Source of the DNA: CAMBDS01 sp964355675
Lineage (GTDB): Bacteria > Electryoneota > AABM5-125-24 > Hatepunaeales > Hatepunaeaceae
NCBI GenBank assembly: GCA_964355675.1
Contig: CAYHEC010000004.1
Coordinates: forward strand, 134,500 to 198,499
Length of the DNA: 64,000 bases
Direction: 5' to 3'
Shown: positions 27,739 to 37,782 of the stretch, piece after piece
How positions within the stretch are numbered: the first letter of the stretch is position 1
Layout of the letters: every line of letters begins with the position of its first letter
The notes under the pieces: model-generated
What the model was told of the DNA's origin: nothing
The model's database searches: none
What the model saw: the letters and a program-made list of their open reading frames with translations, nothing else
Position numbers and translations under genes: made by a program

Positions 27739-30700
27739 CTACTTCAGCATCGCACCTTTCACGACATGCCGTTCGTTACCGACCTGCAATACGAACAGAT
27801 AGATTCCTGCCGGATTCCCAACGCCATTCCAGGCAACCTCGTGATTTCCGGCTTCGAAACGTCCCTCAGCAATAATAGCTATCGCTCGTGCATGCATATC
27901 GTACACCGTCAATGTGACATCACTGGAATGAGGCAAAGCAAAACTCAGCTTAGTCTCAGGATTAAAGGGATTCGGGAAGTTCTGACTCAAATGAATCTCG
28001 ACTGGAAGGAAATTCTCCTCGTCCGGAGCGCTAAGGGGTGGAACGACTACTGTCCAGCGTTGACGAGACTCAATAGTCCCTTGTCCATCTGTCGCTTCGA
28101 CCCACCATCGGACGCGAAGCGAATCTTCGAGTCTATATTGAGCTATCAAAGTATCCACGCCACTCAACGCGAAGGTGGTATCCTGCAACGGGCCTCGTCT
28201 GAACGTAGTATCGACCGGTGCATCGACAAATGTGAAGACTATCGAATACCTTATGGCATCATTATCGACATCGGAAGCGCGGGTCCAACTGAATGTCCCG
28301 CGATAATCGACAAGTACATGATTATCGCGCGGGGCTTGAAGATCGAAGGCTGTCGGATCGTCATTGACGGGGACAACGGTAACCCTGAACTGCTGTGTAG
28401 CTTGTAGTGCCCCATCCGTTGCTGTCACTGTAATCAGCGCTCCAGCGGCAAGGTTGAAATTATCATCTGGCCTGAAGAAAAGGACTCTGCCATTTTCAAT
28501 CGCCATCCCTAATCCTTGTGGAGCGCCAGCGAAGCTGAATTGTAGAGCGTCGTTATCCGGATCGGTGAAGTATTGGTTCAGGTCACCGATCTCGTATCTT
28601 CCTTCGTCTTCATTGACCGGCACGTCATCGATCGCTCCTTGACGTTCAGGGGGACGGTTGATGTTAATTACGGTAATATCAACACGAATTCGATCACTCA
28701 AGGCTCCCGGATCAGCCGCCTGAAATACCGGACTATATGGATTTTGCCTTCCATCATCTGAGCTTGGCGTCCAAATGAACGTGGCGTTTCCATCTCCTGC
28801 ATCGTTGAACTGCCATCCCTGGGGTAATCCACCATCATCGATCACAGTCCAGCGGAGAGCGTCATTATCGGGATCTGAAGCACGGAAATTGATTCGAAGC
28901 TCTGCGCGTTCATCCACTCTTATCTGAAATGCGTCTTGATCGCTGGGTTGAGAGATTACTGGTCGGCTATTTAGATCTCGCGCTGTTATCTCGACCACGA
29001 TTTCATCTCTTCCACCATCAGAGTCGGTCGTTCTAAATCGAGGAGTATAAGGCTGACGGCGAGCGTCGAATGGTACATCCCAAACGAAACGAGCCGTTCC
29101 ATTGCGATTATCGGTGAACTGCCAACCATTTGGCAAGCCATCGGGATCAGTCAGCTCCCAGACTAAATCTCCACCATCGGGGTCTGAAGAACGAAAATCG
29201 ACTATTAGACGCTGACGTTCTTCAATTTCTACACGGAAAATATCTGCGTTTGCAGGTTCGGTGATTACAGGAAGAATATTGACATTCCTGACGGTTATCG
29301 CCAATCGAACCTGATCGGTTGCTCCCAACGCGTCAGTCGCAACCGCCAGCGGAGTGTAGGGCTGGCGGCGAGCGTCGGAAGGAGGCGTCCAGAGGAGGGT
29401 TGCCGAACCATCGCGATGGTCGGTGAATTGGAATCCATTAGGCATGCCTCCTGCATCCGGAAGAGTCCAAGCGATTGCATCACCATCAGCATCATCAGCG
29501 ACAAAGTCAACTCGCAATTCGACACGCTCATCGACAGCGACGTCGAAGTTAGCTTGCTCGGTCGGTTCGTGGATGACCGGAGCTCTGTTGAAATTGTTTA
29601 TGGTAATGGTAACCCGGAGGTCGGTAAACGCTCCAGCTCGGTCTTCGACCCTGAATTCTGGATGATATACGCCCGCGTCTTCGAAATCAGTTACCCAGAT
29701 AAAGGTCCCGTTGGCCCCTTGGTGATCGAAGTTGGCGCCGTTTCCTACTACTCCATCTTCTACTCGCAGGAATATGTTGATATCATCACCCTCATGAGCA
29801 AGATCGACGTCATCTGCACGGAGGGCGAATTCAATTCGATCACCTTCACGCACCGTAACTTCACGCACCGGATTGACCCAGAAGGGATCGTCGTTACCGG
29901 CCCGGACAGTCAATACAAACGTATCACTGACGCTGAATTCGTTATCATCAGCAGTAACAACGATATTGAAATTTCCATTGATGTTATCAGCCGGATCTAC
30001 CGATAAGACTCCACCATTGATTTGGGCGCTGACATTCCCATCAGCTTCGACTCTGAATCTTAGGCCATCCCCATCGGGATCACTGAAGAAGTCGGACAGA
30101 GTATATAAATTTGTCCTGTCCGCGTCTTCATCGATGTTGACGTCGGGAATTGCTCGGACAATCGGCGGACGATTAGTTTGAGCAACATGAATCGCCACAT
30201 CTCTATCGGTCGAAACGACGTTATCGCTGATGCGGAATGTAGCAGTGTAATCACCTGCTTCGTCAAAAGTTGGTCGCCAGGTAAACGTTGCCGTTCCGTT
30301 CTGATGATCCTGAATACTAGCTGATTGAGGCAAATTATTACGAATCAATGTGATGGTCAATGCCCCATTGTCCGGATCAGATCCTGCAACATCGAAGTTA
30401 ATTTCGGTGTTCTCTCGACCATCGACTCGATCTGGAATGTTATTCCAGACTGGAGGACGGTTGACGTTATGTACAGTAACGAATAGAACCGATCGTGCTG
30501 TCAAATTACCATCGGTGACAACCAATTCGCCCCGATAATTACCAGCGTTTGTAAAGTTAGTCTGCCAGTGGAAAGTCCCAACTCCATTGCGTACCTGTTC
30601 AAATGTAGCTTCCTCCGGGAAGTTACCTCGATCGAATGAAAGAGTCAGGTTATCTCCATCGACGTCTGAAGCTGAGACGTCAAACTCAATAAGTGCGCTT

Positions 30701-33700
30701 TCATTTATATCGATAGCCTGACCAGGCACATTCTCCCAACGAGGCATGTCGTTGACTGAAACCACGGTGACCAGGAACGTCTCGGCAACTTCTAAATCAC
30801 GATTTACACCCTCATTTCCCGAAGTTGCTATAGAAACCGAACGGATACCACGCCTCGGTTGAGCTCTTGCCGCCTGAGCGGACCCTGCCAAACCATTTGC
30901 ATGGAACGCGACAAGCGCTACATTTCTTCCGTCATCGGCTGTAACGCGAACATCTCCCTCGCCGTGGAAGTTTGCGGCAGGAGTGATCGAGAGAATGTTG
31001 TTTTCGTCGATAACAGCGCCAATTTCGCCTCGTCCGGACACCTGAAAGGTCAGGTTATCGCCATCAGGATCAATAAATACTTCATTTAGATCAGCAACGC
31101 GTGTCGTCCCTGAGTCTTCATTGACTTGAATATCACCAATAGCGTTTACAACTTCAGGAGCACGATTTACGTCCATCACTGTCGCTTGAACATCGAGTGA
31201 AACGTCAGGCATACGCTCATTCTCGCTGAGCAGATGGAACCGAATCAGATATTCGCCCGCGTCATCAAAGTCAGGCGTCCAGATAAAATTCGATACACCG
31301 TCACCGAGATTTTCAAGTTCTGGCATGACTTCCGGATTTCCACCAATAAACTCAAAGGTCATTTGGAACTGGTCACGGTCGATGTCGGTGGCGGAGATGT
31401 CAAAGGTTATCTCTGATCCTTCATCGACACTAAATTCGTTGGGAAAATCTACGAACTCAGGTGGTGCATTGACGTCAGAAATGACGATCCTCACTACAAT
31501 TTCGGCAGTCGAATCGCCATCTGAGACAATAAAGTGAGGATTATACTCACCTGCATCCAGATAACTCGGCGTCCAGGAGAATGTGCCGGTCCCGTCTTCA
31601 TTATCAACGAATTGTGCACGATCCCTAAGTTCAACATCGCCAGTCATTTGCATGCTCAATGCATCTCCGTCAGGATCTGAAGCAGTCAACGTGAATTCGA
31701 GATGTGAAACTTCTGAACCCTCTACAACTTGCGGAGGATTAACCCAAACCGGTGCATGGTTTGGATTGAAGCCAGTGCCGCTGAGCGAAACCACAACTCG
31801 CGGTTCATTTCGATCATTAGACAAAACGGTGATCGCATCTTGGAAGTCACCGGGAGATGTTGGAATAAACGAGACAGCGAACGCGGCTGATTCCCCCTCC
31901 CTCAGCGTATCTTGCTCTCCAAAATTCAGTCCGAACGGCTCACCATCGAGTTCGCTCGGGCTTGAAATTATCAGGTCGGCATTCCCACTATTCGAAATCA
32001 ACATATCCCAACTGGCCTCACTGCCAACCGGAATCCGACCGAAGTTGTGAGCAAGTTCGATATTGATCTCAGGTTGGGGAAGAGTATAGAGGTCGAGTCG
32101 AAGGACTGTAAATCCGTTGGGCGAATATTCTTCAGGACCTTCGTCGATGGATGACTCCACACCGGCGTATTCTGTTTCTGATGAGAAGTCATAGTATCGG
32201 AAGGACATGCTTTCATTAATAACAAATCCTTCGACCGGTTGAGTATCAAGGTCGTCGCCCCAAGCCGCCAATCCAAAGGGTTGATCGCTGGCTTCTTCAA
32301 GAATAACGCTACCGGCGCAAATGCCATGCGAAGTGAATACAGCGACCTCATCACCAGCCGCTAATAATTCATCATTCAGTAAAGCGGAAACTACCAGAAG
32401 CGAATGGTTGGCGTTGGTAATTTGATAGAAGAAGTGCCCCTGCCCCTCAGGTGATGTGGAGGAAAGCGAAAGTACTGAGAAAGCATCTCGATGATAAATT
32501 CCTTCGCCTTCCGCATATTCGGCAGTTGCGGCAAATTCGGCGCCAAGTTCAGGAAGCCAAATGCGAAATGATATGACTTCACCATCGACAAAACCATCGA
32601 CAACGTTCGGAGTATTATTGTCGTCACCCCAGGCGGCTATCCCGAACGAATATTCTTCGATGCGGACAGAACCGGCGGAAAGTCCATCGGTCGTAAATAC
32701 TCCAACTTCCGAACCAATTGGCAATTGCTCATCGTCAAGTGTTGCATTTTCAACCAATAGAGACATATTTCCGTCAGTCTGTTGAAAACGCCAGTGTAAC
32801 GGTGAAGCGACAGCAGTACCTGTTAGAGAAACGGAAACCGCACCGTTATCGGGATCGTTGGAATTCAAACCAAGTGAAGCGTTGTAGTCCCGGACTTCCT
32901 CAGGAGCAAAAGTCACATGCAGAACGGCCGCTTCTCCGACGCCAACATCGAATGCGTTATTGGGAGAAATTTCGAATCCAGCTCCATCGAGAGTAGGAGC
33001 TTCAATGCTCAACACATCGCCACCGGTATTCGAGACGATCAAATCCCATACATCCCGGTCTCCGACGCCAATCTCGCCGAACACATGCTGGTCAGCGGAG
33101 ATCGAGATTTGAGGCGGCGAAGGGTTAATGCCAACACCACTAAGATTAATTGTCGCTTCTTGATTATCAGGTGCATTTGAGAATACTGTTAGAATTTGGT
33201 TGTACTCTCCTGCTTCTTCCGGATGAAATTGGACATCGACATTTATCGAGCGATCTGGTTCGATGGAAACCTGATTATTGAATTCGACAGAAAATGGATT
33301 TCCTTGCGTATCGATGCGCTCAACAATTAGAGTACCATCTCCGATATTGGCGATATTGAGCATCAATGAACGCGATTCACCGCGCAGAACCCGACCAAAG
33401 CCTAATTGCTCAGGCTCAAGCAAGATACGAGGCGTCGGCACATGTCGGGAACTGAGAGTCGCAACCGCGAATCCGTTCGTGCGATATATACCTTCGCCAA
33501 CTGAGTAATCAGCGATTGCATTAAATTCATTTCCGGACGACTGATCCCAAATCTTCCACATGATCTCTTCGCCATCTCGGAAACCATCGACCCCCTCCTG
33601 ATTGTTATCTTCGCCCCACGCGGCAACACCGAGGGGCCATTCATCAGTAATAAGTGTTGCACCAGCGCAGACGCCCCCAGGTGTGATAACCGCAACTTCA

Positions 33701-36564
33701 TCGCCTGAAACGAGCCGATTACCATCGAGAATTGCATCTTCGATTATAATCGACATGTTCTCAGCAGTAATAGTGAAGGTATAATGCTCACCTTCTGGAA
33801 TGGCACGACCGATCAAATTCACTACTACCTGACTTTCATCAGGGTCATCAGAGAAAATGGTAGCCGTTCCGGCAAAGTCGCCTAATTCATCCGGTATAAA
33901 AGTTGCCGGAATAACAAATACGTCATTTGGGGCGACTACGATGTTGCCGTCAAAATCGACGCTGAAACCGTTTCCTTGCACGGTTACTCGGCTGATGGTC
34001 AGATTAGCAAGACCGACGTTGGAACCTTCGATTTGCATAGTTCGCTCACCTCCAACGAATAACGCCTCGAAATCCAGTAAATTTGATGCAAGCGCTATGT
34101 CCGGAAGTCTTTCCATTACTCCTGCGCCCGTGACTCTTAGTGGAAACGATCCAACATCTGGGTCGTCGGATATAACCGTAATAGTTCCGTTGTAGGCACG
34201 CTCTTCGCGAGGAGCAAACAATATATCGATTGCAACGGTTTGACCTGCTTCGACAGTGAACGAATTATCCAACTGAACATCAAATGCTTCTTCATTTGAA
34301 GTAATTCGCTCAACAGTCAAAACACTCTCACCCCAGTTGGAAATCTCTAAACTCCAACTGTCACGGTTACCAATGAGGACTTGGCCAAAATCGTGGGCGA
34401 CTTCATCCATATTCGGAACATCATACCCGCCACCGCTTCCAACGAAGATATTCGGTTCTAAATCGCGACCGACGCCTGTAAGATCAATCCCAATGTCAGG
34501 AGTTTCTTGATCGTTGGAAAGTACGTGCAATAAAGCGTCCCAACGTCCGAGTTCCCCCGGACTGAATGTCACGGTGAAATCTGCCGATTGTCCTTGATCG
34601 AGAGCAAAACCAGCCGGCTCGAAGGTGAAATAATCGGATCCTTGACCACCATCTAACTCGAATGTGCCTTCAAGAGGGCCGACTCCTTCATTGGATATTG
34701 TCAGCGTACGCTCCAAAAACCTGCCAACAATAACGGAGCCGAAATCGAGACCATCAGCGCTTACAACGATTTGGGGTGGTTCGTGTGCGCCGCGACCAGA
34801 AAGTGGAATTTCGAACTCGGGAGAATCGGGGTCATTAGAGCTGACCGTCAATATCCCATTGTAAGCGGCGTAGTCTGGCGGCTCGAACGAGACATTGATT
34901 TCAATCGATTCACCGGGCTGGATTACCGTTTCCTGAATGTCCTCAGGCTGTCTGCGATTTCCTGCGCTTAGATTTACAATCGTGAATGAATCTCGTGAGT
35001 AAACAAGCTCTCCCTGAATGATCTCGGCTCGAGCGTCCATTTCGCTCCTTGCGGAAAGATCCCAAAAACGGAACGACATCTCTTCGCCGTTGCGGAAGCC
35101 GTTAATAATCTGATCTCCTGTTTCATCGCCCCATACGGCAAGTCCAACCGGAAAGATTCCATCCCCGTCATCAGTCAGAAGCGTGGCGCCAGCACAAAGT
35201 CCAGCGGGGGTGAATACTCCTATTTCGTCATCGACTTCAAGGGATTGACCATTCAGAGTGGCTTCAAGTATCAAGATTGAGTGATTTCCGTCGGTCTGAG
35301 TGAACCGGAAGCGTGGTCCATCAGGAATTTCTTCCTGATAATCGGTTGCGAATACTTCGTTGTCGGAGGTGACGCCAGTTATCCCAAGGGGTTGATCACC
35401 GCTGTTAGATATTGTAACCCGTCTCGAAGCGATATTGCCGACGATGACATCACCGAAATCAATCTCACTCGGATCCGCTCCGATGTTTGGTTGTGGAGGT
35501 ATATAACCGTTTCCATGAAGTGTCACTTCGATTAGATCCTCATCAGGATCATCCGAGACAACCGTGATCGTGCCATCATAAGATTCTTCAGCGGGAGGAT
35601 CAAAAGTAACCTGCAACACGAGTCCTTGGCCAGCGCCGATGACTGTTTCACCATCGAAATTGGTTGAGTAGGAGTCGCCTTGGACATTGACTTCGCTCAC
35701 CATCAGATCGCTATTACCAACATTGGTTATAGTCAAGTCCGCTGTCGCTGGGTGGCCAAGCTCCACTTCGCCGAAGTTGATTTCGAGCGGGCTAACATTT
35801 ATATCAGCAATATGTTCGACTGTTCCTACACCGACTAACTGAACGGTCGCATCCCCATCGGGGTCATTGGCTTCGATGGTTAATGTACCCTGATACTGGC
35901 GTTCCTCAGCGGGCGCAAACGTCACTTCGACATCACGAGACTCTGCCGCGCCGAGCTGGACTTCCTGGTCAGGGAAATTTGTAGTAAATACATCGAGATT
36001 CGATGAAATTCTTTCCACTATCAGAGGGTCGATTCCTCGATTGGTGATCGTAAACTGCCAGACGACACGCTCGTTGACTAGGACGTTGCTGAAGTCATGC
36101 TCCCCAGCAGAAACAAGGATATCAGGAGGACCCTCCAAATTTGCAGATAAATTCAATATGGTCAGCCCGTCACGCTCATAGCCATGAGGTCCCATTGTAT
36201 ACTCAGGCTGTGCGGCAACCTCATGTTGTGTTCCGCGATCCCAAAAACGGAACGCGAAGGCTTCGGCGTTTCTAAAACCATTTGGGGCTTGCCCTCCGGC
36301 ATTATCATTGCCCCAAGCGGCAAATCCGGCTCCATCTCGGCCTTCTCCAGCCGCGTAAACTGTGGCTCCGGCGCAAAGTCCGGCGGGAGTAAAGACCCCG
36401 ACTTCATCGCCTGCCTCGACAAAAGCACCATTTATTCGCGACTCTTCGACTAAGATCGAATGGTTGCCGCCAGTCTCCTCGTACCTGAAGTGTGGTTGTC
36501 CGAAGGCGGTCGAAGAAGCGAGAGCAAGCAGGCAAACTGAGAAAATAATTGTAGAACGACGCAT
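27739..36564 (-). CDS. Giant T9SS-exported multidomain surface protein (2941 aa)
   Basis: Signal peptide (TIIFSVCLLALASSTAFG). The first 1590 residues alternate five copies of the unassigned module (near 25-140, 415-530, 925-1035, 1255-1365 and 1373-1490) with about nine ASH/Hydin-like domains (for example INFGEVELG, IDFGDVIVG, LDFGSVIVG, each followed by ITN.G or ISN.G). Residues about 1600-2800 hold about eleven Ig/cadherin-like repeats with N.APVW or NRPPVW boundaries, EG or E..E openings and DPDGD loops. Three neighbouring units with DARRQPYTP-like strands look recently duplicated. A FnIII-like segment and a T9SS type A tail (NFPNPFNPETKLSFALP, GNPAGIYLFVLQ) close the protein. GGAGGA six bases before the ATG supports the start. 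It is the closest relative of the 1948-residue protein and is probably exported to the surface as an adhesive or matrix protein. Confidence 0.86.
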   Translation of the reverse strand: MRRSTIIFSVCLLALASSTAFGQPHFRYEETGGNHSILVEESRINGAFVEAGDEVGVFTPAGLCAGATVYAAGEGRDGAGFAAWGNDNAGGQAPNGFRNAEAFAFRFWDRGTQHEVAAQPEYTMGPHGYERDGLTILNLSANLEGPPDILVSAGEHDFSNVLVNERVVWQFTITNRGIDPLIVERISSNLDVFTTNFPDQEVQLGAAESRDVEVTFAPAEERQYQGTLTIEANDPDGDATVQLVGVGTVEHIADINVSPLEINFGEVELGHPATADLTITNVGNSDLMVSEVNVQGDSYSTNFDGETVIGAGQGLVLQVTFDPPAEESYDGTITVVSDDPDEDLIEVTLHGNGYIPPQPNIGADPSEIDFGDVIVGNIASRRVTISNSGDQPLGITGVTSDNEVFATDYQEEIPDGPRFRFTQTDGNHSILILEATLNGQSLEVDDEIGVFTPAGLCAGATLLTDDGDGIFPVGLAVWGDETGDQIINGFRNGEEMSFRFWDLSARSEMDARAEIIQGELVYSRDSFTIVNLSAGNRRQPEDIQETVIQPGESIEINVSFEPPDYAAYNGILTVSSNDPDSPEFEIPLSGRGAHEPPQIVVSADGLDFGSVIVGRFLERTLTISNEGVGPLEGTFELDGGQGSDYFTFEPAGFALDQGQSADFTVTFSPGELGRWDALLHVLSNDQETPDIGIDLTGVGRDLEPNIFVGSGGGYDVPNMDEVAHDFGQVLIGNRDSWSLEISNWGESVLTVERITSNEEAFDVQLDNSFTVEAGQTVAIDILFAPREERAYNGTITVISDDPDVGSFPLRVTGAGVMERLPDIALASNLLDFEALFVGGERTMQIEGSNVGLANLTISRVTVQGNGFSVDFDGNIVVAPNDVFVIPATFIPDELGDFAGTATIFSDDPDESQVVVNLIGRAIPEGEHYTFTITAENMSIIIEDAILDGNRLVSGDEVAVITPGGVCAGATLITDEWPLGVAAWGEDNNQEGVDGFRDGEEIMWKIWDQSSGNEFNAIADYSVGEGIYRTNGFAVATLSSRHVPTPRILLEPEQLGFGRVLRGESRSLMLNIANIGDGTLIVERIDTQGNPFSVEFNNQVSIEPDRSINVDVQFHPEEAGEYNQILTVFSNAPDNQEATINLSGVGINPSPPQISISADQHVFGEIGVGDRDVWDLIVSNTGGDVLSIEAPTLDGAGFEISPNNAFDVGVGEAAVLHVTFAPEEVRDYNASLGLNSNDPDNGAVSVSLTGTAVASPLHWRFQQTDGNMSLLVENATLDDEQLPIGSEVGVFTTDGLSAGSVRIEEYSFGIAAWGDDNNTPNVVDGFVDGEVISFRIWLPELGAEFAATAEYAEGEGIYHRDAFSVLSLSSTSPEGQGHFFYQITNANHSLLVVSALLNDELLAAGDEVAVFTSHGICAGSVILEEASDQPFGLAAWGDDLDTQPVEGFVINESMSFRYYDFSSETEYAGVESSIDEGPEEYSPNGFTVLRLDLYTLPQPEINIELAHNFGRIPVGSEASWDMLISNSGNADLIISSPSELDGEPFGLNFGEQDTLREGESAAFAVSFIPTSPGDFQDAITVLSNDRNEPRVVVSLSGTGFNPNHAPVWVNPPQVVEGSEVSHLEFTLTASDPDGDALSMQMTGDVELRDRAQFVDNEDGTGTFSWTPSYLDAGEYNPHFIVSDGDSTAEIVVRIVISDVNAPPEFVDFPNEFSVDEGSEITFDISATDIDRDQFQMTFEFIGGNPEVMPELENLGDGVSNFIWTPDFDDAGEYLIRFHLLSENERMPDVSLDVQATVMDVNRAPEVVNAIGDIQVNEDSGTTRVADLNEVFIDPDGDNLTFQVSGRGEIGAVIDENNILSITPAANFHGEGDVRVTADDGRNVALVAFHANGLAGSAQAARAQPRRGIRSVSIATSGNEGVNRDLEVAETFLVTVVSVNDMPRWENVPGQAIDINESALIEFDVSASDVDGDNLTLSFDRGNFPEEATFEQVRNGVGTFHWQTNFTNAGNYRGELVVTDGNLTARSVLFVTVHNVNRPPVWNNIPDRVDGRENTEINFDVAGSDPDNGALTITLIRNNLPQSASIQDHQNGTATFTWRPTFDEAGDYTATFRISDNVVSTDRDVAIHVAQTNRPPIVRAIPDVNIDEDADRTNLYTLSDFFSDPDGDGLRFRVEADGNVSAQINGGVLSVDPADNINGNFNIVVTADDNEFSVSDTFVLTVRAGNDDPFWVNPVREVTVREGDRIEFALRADDVDLAHEGDDINIFLRVEDGVVGNGANFDHQGANGTFIWVTDFEDAGVYHPEFRVEDRAGAFTDLRVTITINNFNRAPVIHEPTEQANFDVAVDERVELRVDFVADDADGDAIAWTLPDAGGMPNGFQFTDHRDGSATLLWTPPSDARRQPYTPLAVATDALGATDQVRLAITVRNVNILPVITEPANADIFRVEIEERQRLIVDFRSSDPDGGDLVWELTDPDGLPNGWQFTDNRNGTARFVWDVPFDARRQPYTPRFRTTDSDGGRDEIVVEITARDLNSRPVISQPSDQDAFQIRVDERAELRINFRASDPDNDALRWTVIDDGGLPQGWQFNDAGDGNATFIWTPSSDDGRQNPYSPVFQAADPGALSDRIRVDITVININRPPERQGAIDDVPVNEDEGRYEIGDLNQYFTDPDNDALQFSFAGAPQGLGMAIENGRVLFFRPDDNFNLAAGALITVTATDGALQATQQFRVTVVPVNDDPTAFDLQAPRDNHVLVDYRGTFSWTRASDVDNDAIRYSIVFTFVDAPVDTTFRRGPLQDTTFALSGVDTLIAQYRLEDSLRVRWWVEATDGQGTIESRQRWTVVVPPLSAPDEENFLPVEIHLSQNFPNPFNPETKLSFALPHSSDVTLTVYDMHARAIAIIAEGRFEAGNHEVAWNGVGNPAGIYLFVLQVGNERHVVKGAMLK

Positions 36565-36714
36565 TGAAAATCCTCCGCGTAGTAGTGAACAGGATTGTGA
36601 TTCAAAAGAAAATGAAGTGAAATTTCTTCCGAAGAGTTGTCTGATCCAGCTTCAAATCAAAGTAAGTAAAAAGTGTACTTGATCAGTATCGGATGATATA
36701 ATAACCTTGAAATA

Positions 36715-36745
36715 ATCGTTGTGCTATGATATTGCGCACAACGAT
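36715..36745 (-). terminator. Stem-loop downstream of the nitronate monooxygenase-like gene
   Basis: ATCGTTGTGC (36715-36724) pairs perfectly with GCACAACGAT (36736-36745) around an 11-base loop, just past the stop codon at 36754. The minus-strand sequence after it is only moderately T-rich (TATTTCAAGG), so terminator function is likely but not certain. Confidence 0.5.
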
Positions 36746-36753
36746 CAAATAAG

Positions 36754-37782
36754 TCAAACCGAACGAGGTGATGCATAACCGGCAATCCGTGCGGAGGCGA
36801 TGAAAAATTCCCGAACCATCGAAAGTACAACCTGTGCGGCAGATTCGACGGTCGTGATATCACCAGCGACTTCGCCAGCTTCCATATAACCTTCTTCCAA
36901 ATCCCCTTTAAAGGTGCCAAGTTTAGCACGTCCTTCAAGGAGAAGATTGCGCAATTCTTCCAGAGAACCACCGGAATTCGATAAAGCCTCCGCTCTCGCG
37001 GCGAATGATCCGATCAGCATGCGGGTCGGACTCAAACGCTTCAAAGTCAACACAGTTGCCGGTTCACCAGATTCAATCACTGCTTTTCGGTAATTATCTG
37101 AGACCGAACTCTCGAACGTGCAAGCAAAACGAGTTCCAACTTGAACGCCTTCCGCACCTAATGCCAGAGCCGCGGCCATCCCGCGGCCATCGCGAATTCC
37201 TCCCGCCGCGATGACCGGTAGATCGAGGTGATCGACGAGACGGGGGATCAACGGAAATGTAGGAATCTCTTCATAACCATTATGCCCACCGGCCTCAAAT
37301 CCCTCTCCGACGATTATATCGACTTCCCGTGACGCGGCTTTAAGCGCAAGTTTCAAAGAGGGTACAACATGCGCTACTATGACGCCGTGGTCATGGAGAA
37401 TAGGGGTGAATTTACCGGGATTCCCCGCTGAAGTGAAGACAATCTTCACTCCAGAATTAATGGTAGTTGCCACTAATGAATCTGCGTCGTCTCGCATCAA
37501 CGGAATATTGACCCCAAGTGGTCCATCCCAGACTTCATGAGCCTTGCGGATATGCTCGGCAAGTAAATGTGGCGACATCGAACCAGATCCAATCAACCCC
37601 AAACCTCCAGCCATAGAGACAGCTGTCGCGAGCTTCCAGCCTGAAGCCCAGATCATGCCTCCTTGTATTATCGGATATCTTATTCCGAGGAGGCGAGAAA
37701 TTGACGTGCTAATTTTATCAGGAAATTGGTCTTCTACGAGGACTGTATCTCGATGGCGCTCGATTGAGATAGAGTCGCTCAA
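36754..37782 (-). CDS. Nitronate monooxygenase / FabK-like FMN TIM-barrel enzyme
   Basis: 342 residues. RYPIIQGGM is the usual N-terminal phosphate-side motif of the family, and SMAGGLGLIGSGSM follows it. VGEGFEAGGHNGYEE carries the AGGHxG motif with the conserved His, while VIAAGGIRDGRG and GAEGVQVGTRFACT form the FMN phosphate site. Members are either nitronate monooxygenases that oxidise alkyl nitronates or FabK-type enoyl-ACP reductases; the two are hard to separate by motif and I do not decide. The start is TTG at 37782, overlapping the ferritin-like gene by 4 bases (TTGA), so the two are co-transcribed. Confidence 0.83.
   Translation of the reverse strand: MSDSISIERHRDTVLVEDQFPDKISTSISRLLGIRYPIIQGGMIWASGWKLATAVSMAGGLGLIGSGSMSPHLLAEHIRKAHEVWDGPLGVNIPLMRDDADSLVATTINSGVKIVFTSAGNPGKFTPILHDHGVIVAHVVPSLKLALKAASREVDIIVGEGFEAGGHNGYEEIPTFPLIPRLVDHLDLPVIAAGGIRDGRGMAAALALGAEGVQVGTRFACTFESSVSDNYRKAVIESGEPATVLTLKRLSPTRMLIGSFAARAEALSNSGGSLEELRNLLLEGRAKLGTFKGDLEEGYMEAGEVAGDITTVESAAQVVLSMVREFFIASARIAGYASPRSV

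Noticed and set aside
29416..30006. A 196-codon plus-strand open frame antisense to the 2941-residue protein gene
   Set aside because: The minus-strand frame has clear repeat domains throughout this stretch; the antisense translation is low in recognisable pattern and has no start signal.
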